The translations under genes were made by a program, and so were the position numbers. Shown in pieces: positions 1-8,526 of a stretch of DNA of 64,000 bases. The first letter of the stretch is position 1; the number at the start of each line of letters is the position of its first letter. Under the pieces are notes generated by a model, which ran no database searches, had not been told where the DNA came from, and saw only the letters and a list, made by a program, of their open reading frames with translations. The stretch comes from Betaproteobacteria bacterium MOLA814 (GTDB lineage Bacteria > Pseudomonadota > Gammaproteobacteria > Burkholderiales > Burkholderiaceae_C): the NCBI GenBank assembly GCA_000496475.1, contig AYMW01000003.1, positions 1 to 64,000 on the forward strand. The letters run 5' to 3'.

Positions 1-468
1 GACGACGTCCCCGTTGAGCGCGGCTTCGGAGACATAAGTGATGGAAGAGCCTGTTGCCACCAACAAACCATCGTAGGTTTTGTCAACACCCGCAATGGTG
101 CCCGTGACACTCAGCTGCTTCGCCGCAATGGTGCTGTTAGTCACATCTAGCGCTGTCAATGCCACACCGTAATCGCTTGCAACGCCAGCCACAGCGTTGC
201 CCGATGAGCCGTCCTTGTTGTTTGCGCCACCAGCCGTAAAGCCGCCTACCAACGCTGTGCCTGAAGCACTAATCGTGTTAAAGGCAGACGCGTGCGCATC
301 AGCAAATGCCAAGACAACGCCGCTGGTGTCGGCAGTGACGACGTCCCCGTTGAGCGCGGCTTCGGAGACATAAGAGATGGAAGAGCCTGTTGCCACCAAC
401 AAACCATCGTAGGTTTTGTCAGCACCTGCAATGGTGCCCGTGACGCTCAGCTGCTTCGCCGCAATGGT
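1..468 (-). repeat. Long direct repeat (336-bp period) encoding MBG/YDG domains
   Basis: Bases 1-132 recur at 337-468 with only a few differences. The spacing of 336 bp equals 112 residues, so the repeat keeps the adhesin frame. Each unit carries a TYDGLLVATGSS segment. Two more diverged units with YDG cores lie between about 468 and 1075. The array may continue beyond the window edge. Near-identical in-frame units can gain or lose copies by recombination and are a place where short-read assemblies fail. Confidence 0.85.
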
Positions 469-3400
469 TTGACCCACCACATCGGTCGGAAGTGCAAGTG
501 TGAGAGCGTAATCCGTATTCAAACCGGCCACTTGGCCTGATACGCCATTGCCCGTGTTTGGAGAAGAAATCGTTACAGCGGCACTTCCTGAAGCACTAAT
601 CGTGTTTGAGGCGCCAGTAACGTGGGCATTGCTAAAAGCCAGCAAGATACCACTTGTGTCAAGTGCAGCTGCATCCCCGCTTAGCAAGCCGCTAACGGGT
701 GAGGTGTTGATACTGGAGGTGCTCGCTGCCACAAAGCCGTCGTAAACCTTATCAGCACCTGTTATTGTGGCTGAAGCCGTTAGCGGCGCTGGGGTGATCG
801 TCACGGCTGCGTTGGCAGCGTCAAGCGTCGGCAGCACGTAGTTGCTGGCCAAACCTCCAGAGCCATCTGCAGCATTTAATAAAGTTATGGCACCAATTGA
901 CGTGCCGGTTAAAACGTGTGCATCGTTGGCTACTGCACCGCTGTACGCCAAGTTCTCGCTGCCAACACCCGTTGCTATGGACACAAAGCCATCAAGACTG
1001 GTCAAGCCGTCATACACCTTGGATGCGGACAATGTCACAGTTTTAGGCGTGATGGTGTGTGTACCAGCTACATAGCTGATGTTGTAACGCGTTTGTAAAA
1101 GATAGCGTCCGTCAATGGCGTAAGCGCCAACGTTTGTGGCTGTAGCTGAAGCAGCAGTATTGGTCAAGCTTTGACCCGCTAGATAGGTCAAATCGGTCGC
1201 ACTGAGTTCAGAAGAGAACGTCAAACCCGAAGGCGCAAGCACAAAGGCTTGCCCACTGTACACGCTGATATTGTCGATTGATGTAACCGTTAACTTGGGA
1301 AGCATGCCACGCAAAATAGGCGTTGCGTTTGCCACCAATTGCCACTTGGATACAAAATCCCAGTGATTGTTGCTATCAACATAAGAAGCCGATACAAAAT
1401 CCGTGGCTTGTAAGTTGGCCAAGGAAATGCCTGTAGCGCCATCAGAGGCGGTACCAGCTATGTCTCCGACAGCATGATCATCACTGGCCAGGTTCCAAAA
1501 GTTATTTTTGAGAACGGTGCTGCCAGCTTTGGTACCCAGCAGTCCGCCAGGAGACGTTCCTGTTACGGAACCTGATGCGTAAGTATAAGTAACGCTGCCT
1601 GTTGTGCTGCCCACCAAGCCACCGGTAGCCGTGGTACCCACAACATTCCCGCTCGCATACGCGTTGCTAATGCTGCCTGTTGTAGCCGTACCAGTCAATC
1701 CGCCCGTACCAGCGGCGCCACTGACATCACCCGTTGCATAGCTTTCACTGATGGGGCCAGTGGTAATGTTTCCAACCAAACCACCAGTTCCAGCATGACC
1801 GATAACATCACCGGTTGCATAACTTTTGCTGATGCCACCTGAGGTGATTGTACCCACCAAGCCGCCAGTACCTGCTTCGCCAGTAACGGCGCCAGTTGTG
1901 AAACTGTTTGAAATTGACCCGGTGGTCATGCTGCCCACCAAGCCCCCTGTGCCGGCCGAACCACCGACTGAACCGGTGTTGTAGCTGTTGGCCACATTGC
2001 CTGTAGTGCCTGAACCAATCAAACCACCTGAACCTGCTGCACCGCTAACGCTGCCACCGAGCAGTCCGATATTACGGATATCAGAGACCGTACCAGCGAC
2101 TTTAAACATACCTATGTTGGCAGCAGCAATTGAAATCTTCATGCCAGTAATGGTGTGACCAAGGCCATTAAATTTGTCTGCAAAAGTAGCTATGGGCGCA
2201 AAGTTATGCCCAGGGGTAATGTCGGGCTCAGTAGCAAAATTTAAACTTGAACCCAACGCGTAATTACCAGTGCCACCCATCGTTCTCAGGTCTGCAATTG
2301 AATTGACAACTGTATAAGGGGCGTTATTTACGGTAAGAAAGCCCACACCTGATGCTGATGTGAAGTCAATTCGCCCTGTAAAGCCATCCGCATTCATCTC
2401 AACGTTGACATGACCCGAAGCAGGGTTGAGTGCCAGCGTCGACAACCCGCTAGCCGTCATCACGGCATTGATGTTGATGTCGTTGTGCGCTGTCAGTGTG
2501 AGCTTGTTAGCGCTCCAAGATACTGCGCTATTGACATTGATGTCGCCCAACCCAGTGCCATTGGCAGATGTGGCGATGGTTACATTGCCAGTGCCCAAAG
2601 AAGAGCTGAGCGTATCAGCGCCTATACCATTGACGGTTGACGCACCAGCGCCAGCGTTGATGTTGAAATCCGTTGGGTCAATCAGCCATGTGCCACTTTT
2701 GCTGTTAGTGCCTGGGCGCGCGGCAGTGGTGATTACCACCCCGTCCTGAATTTTGACATTTGCTGCCGACGTTTCAATAAAACCACCGTTGCCGCCATCT
2801 GGCGCAGATGCATCCAGCGTGCCACTGATGTTGGCGGTGCCAGCGGCCATGCCGCCTAAAATAACAATGCTGCCCTCGCGATTTTCTACGGTGCGCGCTT
2901 CAATGACGCCGGTGTTGTTGACCACGCTGGCCAACAACGTGTTTTTCGCACCAGCGTTCATGATGACCATGCCGCCGTTGGCTTTTACCAAGCCACCGTT
3001 TTCAGCCAAGGTGTTCAACACGCTCTCGTCCACTTGCATGGATACCAGGCTGTGGTCTTGAAAGGTTAGAGTGGCGGCACTTGCGCCACCTAAAACCACT
3101 GCCCCTTTAGGTGCGTTGATAATGCCTTCATTGCTGACGGTTTGTCCTAGAAGCGCGACATAGCCACCCTCCGTGGTTTGAATGGTGCCTTGATTGACGA
3201 TGTTGCCTGCGCCCGTACCTGAAAACAACCGCGCATTGCTGCCCATGCTTGCGTCGTTTATGTCCAAGGTAGAGGCAACCAAGCTGCCGACATCAACTTG
3301 TGCGTCCTGCCCAAACAAAATACCGTTGGGATTTATAAGGTAGACCTGACCGTTGGCGTTGACCTTGCCAAGAATTTGCGAGCCATTGATGTCAGCGATG

Positions 3401-3729
3401 CGGTTGACTGCAATGGCGCTGCTACTGGGCTGAGCAAAGTTAACCGTCTCGTGGGCGGCTACATCAAAGCTTTTCCATGACAGTGACAGGTTTTGCGTGG
3501 CTTGCTGGATGGTGGTGGTGGCACCCGATGTTGCAATGTGGCCCACACCACTCACGACTAGGCCGTCAAGGGGCGCTGCAGGCGTCAGTGCCGCGTACAG
3601 CGTGAGGGACGGCGCGATGACAAACTTCAACTTGCGACTGGAACTCTTGCCGCGGCCAGACCCCGATTCGGCAATCGCGACCCAAGCTGCCAACACATGG
3701 CTCCAAACAAGTCTGTAAATATGATTCAT
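1..3729 (-). CDS. Two-partner secretion filamentous haemagglutinin-like adhesin, 5' part (runs off window)
   Basis: An open frame of 1243 codons runs from ATG at 3729 to the window edge without a stop, so the C-terminus is missing. The N-terminus (MNHIYRLVWSHVLAAWVAIAE) is an extended signal peptide (ESPR) typical of very large secreted proteins. A haemagglutination/TPS domain follows, with NPNGILFG at residues 133-140, and the family motif GTWLIDPTDFNI lies near 345-356. Residues about 566-734 are GLUG-type repeats of 27 residues. From about 885 onward there are MBG/YDG-type repeats with VYDG or TYDG cores. TPS proteins are exported through a TpsB outer-membrane partner and act at the cell surface in adhesion; no TpsB gene is in the window. 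No Shine-Dalgarno sequence is obvious before the start. Family assignment is firm; the target is unknown. Confidence 0.9.
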   Translation of the reverse strand, partial: MNHIYRLVWSHVLAAWVAIAESGSGRGKSSSRKLKFVIAPSLTLYAALTPAAPLDGLVVSGVGHIATSGATTTIQQATQNLSLSWKSFDVAAHETVNFAQPSSSAIAVNRIADINGSQILGKVNANGQVYLINPNGILFGQDAQVDVGSLVASTLDINDASMGSNARLFSGTGAGNIVNQGTIQTTEGGYVALLGQTVSNEGIINAPKGAVVLGGASAATLTFQDHSLVSMQVDESVLNTLAENGGLVKANGGMVIMNAGAKNTLLASVVNNTGVIEARTVENREGSIVILGGMAAGTANISGTLDASAPDGGNGGFIETSAANVKIQDGVVITTAARPGTNSKSGTWLIDPTDFNINAGAGASTVNGIGADTLSSSLGTGNVTIATSANGTGLGDINVNSAVSWSANKLTLTAHNDININAVMTASGLSTLALNPASGHVNVEMNADGFTGRIDFTSASGVGFLTVNNAPYTVVNSIADLRTMGGTGNYALGSSLNFATEPDITPGHNFAPIATFADKFNGLGHTITGMKISIAAANIGMFKVAGTVSDIRNIGLLGGSVSGAAGSGGLIGSGTTGNVANSYNTGSVGGSAGTGGLVGSMTTGSISNSFTTGAVTGEAGTGGLVGTITSGGISKSYATGDVIGHAGTGGLVGNITTGPISESYATGDVSGAAGTGGLTGTATTGSISNAYASGNVVGTTATGGLVGSTTGSVTYTYASGSVTGTSPGGLLGTKAGSTVLKNNFWNLASDDHAVGDIAGTASDGATGISLANLQATDFVSASYVDSNNHWDFVSKWQLVANATPILRGMLPKLTVTSIDNISVYSGQAFVLAPSGLTFSSELSATDLTYLAGQSLTNTAASATATNVGAYAIDGRYLLQTRYNISYVAGTHTITPKTVTLSASKVYDGLTSLDGFVSIATGVGSENLAYSGAVANDAHVLTGTSIGAITLLNAADGSGGLASNYVLPTLDAANAAVTITPAPLTASATITGADKVYDGFVAASTSSINTSPVSGLLSGDAAALDTSGILLAFSNAHVTGASNTISASGSAAVTISSPNTGNGVSGQVAGLNTDYALTLALPTDVVGQTIAAKQLSVTGTIAGADKTYDGLLVATGSSISYVSEAALNGDVVTADTSGVVLAFADAHASAFNTISASGTALVGGFTAGGANNKDGSSGNAVAGVASDYGVALTALDVTNSTIAAKQLSVTGTIAGVDKTYDGLLVATGSSITYVSEAALNGDVV
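1528..2040 (-). repeat. GLUG-type tandem repeats inside the adhesin gene
   Basis: About seven degenerate tandem units of roughly 81 bp (27 residues) in the adhesin frame. The consensus is close to GTGGLVGxITTGxISxSYATGDV. The period is clear in consecutive units around 1780, 1861 and 1942. The GLUG motif is known in surface and secreted adhesins and stacks as beta structure. Units differ from one another, so this is an old array. Confidence 0.8.
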
Positions 3730-4135
3730 TATTTTTTATATATCGCTGAATCGCCCTATCGATGTGCGACTTGAGCGGTTCACCAAGTCTTTTTTGTAAA
3801 AGCTTGGGAATGAAAATTAAAAAAGCCTAACGTTGTCCAAGGCAAAAAAAAACTTGAAAGTCTTCATCATTGGTGTTGAAGAAATTTGCTTGTAAGTTGG
3901 TAGCTGCTTGATTGCCTGATGCGTTCCATGAAGTTCTTGGCAGCGTTTGTGCAAATAAATATATTAATCAAGACCCCATACACGTAAATGTACCCTGCCT
4001 GCTGTGTGGAAATCTATTTTGTCCACAACAAAACACCAAATATTAAAAATATAAATATTAAATAGCTACATAAAATACACATAGTCATTATTAAATACAA
4101 CTTAATGTTAACTATTTATTCTTATGATATTTTTA
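3730..4135. other. AT-rich intergenic region upstream of the adhesin
   Basis: About 400 bp without a supportable gene. It is strongly AT-rich, especially 3960-4140, with runs of A and T, unlike the flanking coding DNA. The adhesin promoter should lie here on the minus strand, but no convincing -35/-10 pair could be chosen. Such AT-rich DNA is a typical target for H-NS-like silencers; that is inference. Confidence 0.5.
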
Positions 4136-4501
4136 TCATTTAAAGATATAAAAACAATCAGAAACTTGCATAAAGGGCGCAATACGCAATGCACGCGCAT
4201 GGCTGTTGACGTGGGTTACCACGCCATTGGCCGCGCCGTCTTGGGCGTCGCCTATTCGCGCTGACTCGTGTGAGTAGACGGCGCAAGGCACGTCGATTGC
4301 ATCAAGCAGGGTCAGCGCCACAATGCCGGCGTCATCCTTGCCGCCACCTGCATCATTAAAAAATACAAGCCGTGGTTTGACACCTAGGTCGAGCACAAAC
4401 TTGGCTGCCGAAGCGCCGCCATGAGAGCCAGACACCACCACCTGACCTTCAGCTGATAGGTCAATGAGCGCAATGGAGTCAAGGCGTATGTGTGACATCA
4501 A
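4136..4501 (-). CDS. Conserved protein of unknown function (GSHGG motif), 121 aa
   Basis: I recognise the general family of small proteobacterial hypothetical proteins but know no assigned function. Visible features are GSHGG at residues 25-29, NDAGGGKD at 49-56 and SHESARIGD at 77-85, followed by a GVVTHVNSHA segment. The glycine-rich turn after a beta strand and the conserved His, Asp and Ser residues suggest a small alpha/beta enzyme or ligand-binding fold; this is inference. It has no signal peptide or membrane segment. The start may be the first or second Met (4501 or 4498). It is divergent from the ChaC-like gene and does not appear to be in an operon. Confidence 0.7.
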   Translation of the reverse strand: MMSHIRLDSIALIDLSAEGQVVVSGSHGGASAAKFVLDLGVKPRLVFFNDAGGGKDDAGIVALTLLDAIDVPCAVYSHESARIGDAQDGAANGVVTHVNSHARALRIAPFMQVSDCFYIFK

Positions 4502-4729
4502 ATTTCATCCATAAAGCGCCTACTGCGGCGAAACCTTTCAACACGCAAGGCTGTGACTAACTACACGCTGAGCCTAACAGCGTTGATCAGTGCATGATAC
4601 AAACAAGTACCAGTTGTCTGATGCTGATTTGATGGTGCCCGAGATGGCTGCTACATGTTGCAACTCGCCACATGCCACATGCCACATGAAAGCAGCGTTT
4701 GCACACTACATTTCTTGGGGAGAAATTCA

Positions 4730-5455
4730 ATGGACAACAATCCATTTGAGCATGTACCGCACTTACAAGAGCGCCTCATACCGATCGCTGAGTCCAAGGT
4801 GCGCGTCACGCCTCAAGTGTTGGCGCAATGGGATGTGCGTGTTCGTGCGATGGGCGGCACCGATGGCTGGTGTATCTCAGAGAACGAGCGCGAGGCGTCG
4901 CGGTGCGCCACGTTAGAGGCCATCAAGCTTGATCAAGACGTATGGGTGTTTGCCTATGGCTCACTGATGTGGGACCCAGCCATTTACTTCGCAGAAGTGA
5001 GACACGCCCAACTGACGGGCTATCGGCGTGTGTTTAACTACCAAATTATGTCTGGCAGGGGTACGCCAGAGCAGCCAGGCTTGGTGCTGTCCATCATGCC
5101 CAGCACAGCGCATGTGTGCCAAGGTCTGGCGTTTCGCATTGCGCCCGACCAAGTCGAGCAAGAAACCACACTCTTGTGGCGGCGAGAAATGTTAAGGGGT
5201 GGCTACTGTCCAATGTTATTGACACTGCACACACCGCAAGGTGATGTGAAAGGCCTTGTGTTTGCGGGCAACCCAGCGCACAGCACCTACGTACAAGACC
5301 TAAGCCTAGACGAGACCGCCGCAGTGGTGGCTTGTGCCGGCGGCTACTTGGGACCCAACCGCGACTACCTCAACCAGCTAGACGAGCAACTGTGCGCCCT
5401 GGGCATTCAAGACGACTACATTCTCGGCTTGAGCCAGCGTGTGGCTTGCCTGTGA
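4730..5455 (+). CDS. ChaC-like gamma-glutamylcyclotransferase
   Basis: A 241-residue ChaC-family protein. ChaC enzymes cleave glutathione to 5-oxoproline and Cys-Gly in the cytoplasm. The substrate-binding loop YGSLMW is at residues 76-81. It is followed by the family motifs RGTPEQPG and ETTLLWRREM, the latter probably carrying the catalytic glutamate. The C-terminal LNQLDEQLCALGIQDDYI segment is also typical. The start at 4730 is preferred because GGGGAGA lies 7-13 bases upstream. An in-frame ATG at 4655 would add 25 residues rich in His and Cys that do not look conserved. Three tandem GCCACAT units (4667-4687) lie just upstream. It converges on the MATE gene. Confidence 0.88.
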   Translation: MDNNPFEHVPHLQERLIPIAESKVRVTPQVLAQWDVRVRAMGGTDGWCISENEREASRCATLEAIKLDQDVWVFAYGSLMWDPAIYFAEVRHAQLTGYRRVFNYQIMSGRGTPEQPGLVLSIMPSTAHVCQGLAFRIAPDQVEQETTLLWRREMLRGGYCPMLLTLHTPQGDVKGLVFAGNPAHSTYVQDLSLDETAAVVACAGGYLGPNRDYLNQLDEQLCALGIQDDYILGLSQRVACL

Positions 5456-5468
5456 GATTTGTAAGTGC

Positions 5469-6800
5469 TTAATGCCACTTTGTGTGCCACACCGATAAAG
5501 CTGTACAGACACCATAGACAACCATGGCAACGCCTATCAGTGCGAACATGTCCTGGGCATCTGCGCCGTGCTTCAACAGCCACCACCCACCCACAGCCAC
5601 GATACACAAACGCAATGTAGCAACCAAAACGGGGCCTGCCAACTTGCCAGCACCCTGCGCCGCAAAGTACAAAGCCAAGCCTGCGCCAAAGAAAATATAC
5701 ACAGGGCCCACCCACTGAAAGTAAGAAGCTGCAACGCCAAGTGTGACGGGGTCATCCGTGAATAACCCACTCCACAGGTTGGGCCACAGCGCCACCGTAA
5801 AACCTATAGGGGCCAAAATAAGCATCGCCAAAGCCGCGCCCGTCCATGCAACGCGCCGCGCACGCGCGACCAAACCAGCACCCAACGCCATGCCTACCAG
5901 CGGTGCGGCACTCACGCCAATCGCAAAGGTAATAGGCACCAGCAAAAACTCCAAGCGTGAACCAATACCGTAACCAGCTAATGCCTCAGTACCAAAGCCA
6001 GCAACCAGCCGCGTGACGATCAACACGTACAACACATTTTGAATGGAAGACAACGACCCCAAGCCGCCAATTTTCAAAATCGCTTGAAAGTAAGGCCACG
6101 CCAACTTGGTTCGTGGTGCCAGCCTTAGGGGGGCCTGAGCGCGCGTGAGCCGCCAGCCTAGAAATACAGCCCCACCCGCATAAGCCAATGCCAATCCACT
6201 TGCCACACCGGCCATGCCCAAACGTGGAAATGGCCCCCAACCCAAGCCTAAAGCGCCACTGAGCAGCACTTGAACCACCGCTATCACCATCAACGTGGCC
6301 GATGGTGTGCGCATATCGCCTGTGGCGCGCAACACAGAGGCAAAACCATTGGTTAGCCAAATCCCAGTGCACCCGCCAAAAGCAACATAGGCATAGCCCA
6401 CAGCCGACTCCACCGCATCGGCTTGACCACCCAGCATATTTAAAAAGGAACCTATACCCAGCGTCAACAAGACAGTAAACAACAACCCAAAGGACAAACA
6501 CAACACACAACCATGCCAAGCCAGTGCCTGCGCTCTAGCTGTGTCTTGGGCGCCCATGGCTCGGCTGATCGTTGCACTGATCCCCCCGCCAATACCGCCG
6601 GCTGAAAGCATGTGCTGCAGCATGACGACAGGAAATACCAGCGCCATACCCGCCAAAGGCACAGTACCAAGGTGACCCACGTATATGGTCTCGGCGATCG
6701 TGACCGCAGCCGTTGCCAGCATGGCGATCATGTTGGGCCAACTCATGCGCAACATGGTCGGCAAAATAGGCCCGCTGTTGAGCAGGTGTTGAGGTGTCAT
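5469..6800 (-). CDS. MATE-family multidrug/toxic compound exporter
   Basis: A 443-residue integral membrane protein with about twelve predicted helices, fitting the MATE (NorM-type) family that exports cationic drugs or metabolites in exchange for Na+ or H+. Typical features are the PTMLRMSWPNMIAMLA start, ETIYVGHLG in helix 2, the SAGGIGGGISATISRAMGA loop and the matching second-half motif GIGSRLEFLLVP. I chose the Met at 6800 because homologues begin shortly before this segment. The open frame extends to 6905 and would add 35 residues. No clear Shine-Dalgarno sequence separates the two. Substrate unknown. Confidence 0.85.
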   Translation of the reverse strand: MTPQHLLNSGPILPTMLRMSWPNMIAMLATAAVTIAETIYVGHLGTVPLAGMALVFPVVMLQHMLSAGGIGGGISATISRAMGAQDTARAQALAWHGCVLCLSFGLLFTVLLTLGIGSFLNMLGGQADAVESAVGYAYVAFGGCTGIWLTNGFASVLRATGDMRTPSATLMVIAVVQVLLSGALGLGWGPFPRLGMAGVASGLALAYAGGAVFLGWRLTRAQAPLRLAPRTKLAWPYFQAILKIGGLGSLSSIQNVLYVLIVTRLVAGFGTEALAGYGIGSRLEFLLVPITFAIGVSAAPLVGMALGAGLVARARRVAWTGAALAMLILAPIGFTVALWPNLWSGLFTDDPVTLGVAASYFQWVGPVYIFFGAGLALYFAAQGAGKLAGPVLVATLRLCIVAVGGWWLLKHGADAQDMFALIGVAMVVYGVCTALSVWHTKWH

Positions 6801-6997
6801 TGGCAATCTTAGAAAGCGACAGGCTGGTGTGAATCCAGTAAAAAATGCTTTTTTTATACCTAGCAGTTGTATAAAAACCCACACCATTTGACTTGTAGAT
6901 TCCAACCAAGCGTGTCCCCCAGTTGCAGCTGCGGTCTGGTGGCCGCTGTAGCAGCCCTGCCATGTATGGTTTACACCACACGCTGGTGAAGTTTGGC

Positions 6998-7939
6998 TCA
7001 GCTGGCGGGGTCTTTCTCATCAGCCAAGGTGCGCATGAAAGCCCACATAGCGCTGTCGTCTGCCTGCGCCAAACCTTGCGTCAGCGCTTGTGCAAACGCG
7101 ACTTGCGCCGACATGCCCATCTCTGACGCATAGCCAACAGCCCTACCAGCGGCAACCGCCAAAGCCGTGTCTTTGGCCAGCAAACCCATGTGCGCCAGCG
7201 TTGCACTGTCGCCATTCAACACGCGGTGTAAACGTTCAGAGGCAATCCAACTTTGTCCACTTGACTGCTCTATCACCGCCAACGTGCGCCTAGGGTCCAA
7301 AGCCATTTTTTCCGCCATGGTCATCACTTGTGCGGCGGCAACCAGATGGATACCCGCCAACAAGTTATTGACCAATTTTGTTTTGGCGCCATCGCCCACC
7401 ACGTCGCCCAAATCAAACACGGGGTTTGCCAAGCGTTGCAGTACAGGCCACCAAGCGTGGCGCGTTGGCCCGGCCACCATCAGGCTCATGGTCCCCTTTG
7501 CGGCACGAACAGGCCCGCCCGACATGGGCGCGTCAATCAAGTGCACACCTTGCTCACCCAGCTGACGCGCAAAGCCACACACGTCATCCGGGCTCAAAGT
7601 CGGTGTGAGCAACACCGTTTGCTGGGACTTCATCGCAGGCGCAGCCCCTTGGTCGCCCCACAGCACATCACGGCAATCGTCAGCGTTGACCACGCACACC
7701 ACCAACAACCCGCCAGCGGGCAAGGCCCCAACAACCGCGGCGGGGCTGTCTACAGCGACAGCGCCCAAGGCCTGCGCTTGTGCGGTTCGAACGGGGTCTA
7801 TGTCGTGCACGACAGCTGGGCCGCCTAGTGCACGCCAGCGTGTCAGCATGCCCAACCCCATATTGCCAACGCCAATAAAACCGATGTGGGGCAATGGGTC
7901 GAGGGCTAGCCAGTCGTGTGGCACGTGTGGTTCATTCAT
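6998..7939 (-). CDS. NAD(P)-dependent oxidoreductase, 3-hydroxyisobutyrate dehydrogenase family
   Basis: A 313-residue beta-hydroxyacid dehydrogenase. The N-terminal Rossmann motif is IGFIGVGNMGLGM. The substrate-binding signature appears as DAPMSGGPVRAAKGTMS. The catalytic lysine lies in GAKTKLVNN, as in the family. The relatives include 3-hydroxyisobutyrate dehydrogenase, tartronate semialdehyde reductase and L-threonate dehydrogenase; the sequence alone does not decide the substrate. The gene stands alone and no pathway partner is adjacent. The start at 7939 (MNEPHVPHDW) leaves an unusually long 18-residue lead before the Rossmann strand, which is acceptable in this family. Confidence 0.82.
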   Translation of the reverse strand: MNEPHVPHDWLALDPLPHIGFIGVGNMGLGMLTRWRALGGPAVVHDIDPVRTAQAQALGAVAVDSPAAVVGALPAGGLLVVCVVNADDCRDVLWGDQGAAPAMKSQQTVLLTPTLSPDDVCGFARQLGEQGVHLIDAPMSGGPVRAAKGTMSLMVAGPTRHAWWPVLQRLANPVFDLGDVVGDGAKTKLVNNLLAGIHLVAAAQVMTMAEKMALDPRRTLAVIEQSSGQSWIASERLHRVLNGDSATLAHMGLLAKDTALAVAAGRAVGYASEMGMSAQVAFAQALTQGLAQADDSAMWAFMRTLADEKDPAS

Positions 7940-8347
7940 ACATGGTGGTCGGTTAGATGGTTGTTCAACAGGATGGGGCTGCGGCGTCAGATCAATCGAT
8001 GCGGCGTTATCCCCCAGCGCTACGCCACAGTATGAACTGGCAAGAAGCGAATCTTGATATTGGGCAAGAGGTTAAAACAACCAGTTCAGCCCTGCATGAG
8101 AAGGTCAAAACGCTCTGAACAAGGAGGTCTCGTACAACTTGATTCACTGCCTGTTTTATCAAAACCCTCAAATGCACGGCTGCGAACCAAATTTGAAGAG
8201 CCTTGCGGTGGTGGGACAAACCGGGCTTGAGGCGACTTTGCCGGGTTGGTGCCGCATGACGCAGTCAGGAAACCAAAGCAAAAGCCGGTACCGGTGGGAA
8301 CCTAAGTCGGCCTCAAGTCTTGCTAAGCAGGTTTGAGGTCTTTGTAT
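7940..8347. other. Intergenic region between the dehydrogenase gene and tRNA-Ser
   Basis: About 400 bp with no ORF I can support. A 70-codon minus frame at 8007-8219 has no recognisable features and no ribosome binding site. On the minus strand just 3' of the tRNA there is a loose hairpin (CCTCAA with TTGAGG, about 8309-8336) without a T-tract, a weak candidate for tRNA 3' processing or termination. Nothing else recognised. Confidence 0.4.
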
Positions 8348-8435
8348 TGGCGGAAGAGGTGAGATTCGAACTCACGGTCCCTTGCGGGACGCCGGTTTTC
8401 AAGACCGGTGCAATCGACCACTCTGCCACTCTTCC
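8348..8435 (-). tRNA. tRNA-Ser (anticodon UGA)
   Basis: An 88-nt cloverleaf on the minus strand. It starts GGAAGAG and ends in an encoded CCA. The anticodon loop CTTGAAA gives UGA, which reads UCN serine codons. The long variable arm (GTCCCGCAAGGGAC) is characteristic of serine tRNAs. The T-loop TTCGAAT is intact. Confidence 0.97.
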
Positions 8436-8526
8436 GTCGATTTATCGCTTACAACAGGGCTGTATTGCACAGCCATGCTTTTGAGCAAGCAAGTCATTAT
8501 TCTAACCAACTAAAAGCCATGTTTTG

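Noticed and set aside
1528-2040. CRISPR-like regular repeats
   Set aside because: The 81-bp period is in the adhesin reading frame, units are degenerate and there are no unique spacers.
5986-6519. 177-codon minus frame inside the MATE gene
   Set aside because: Alternative frame of the exporter gene with Cys/Trp-rich nonsense composition.
8007-8219. 70-codon minus-strand frame before tRNA-Ser
   Set aside because: No recognisable motif, no ribosome binding site, no context; likely chance.
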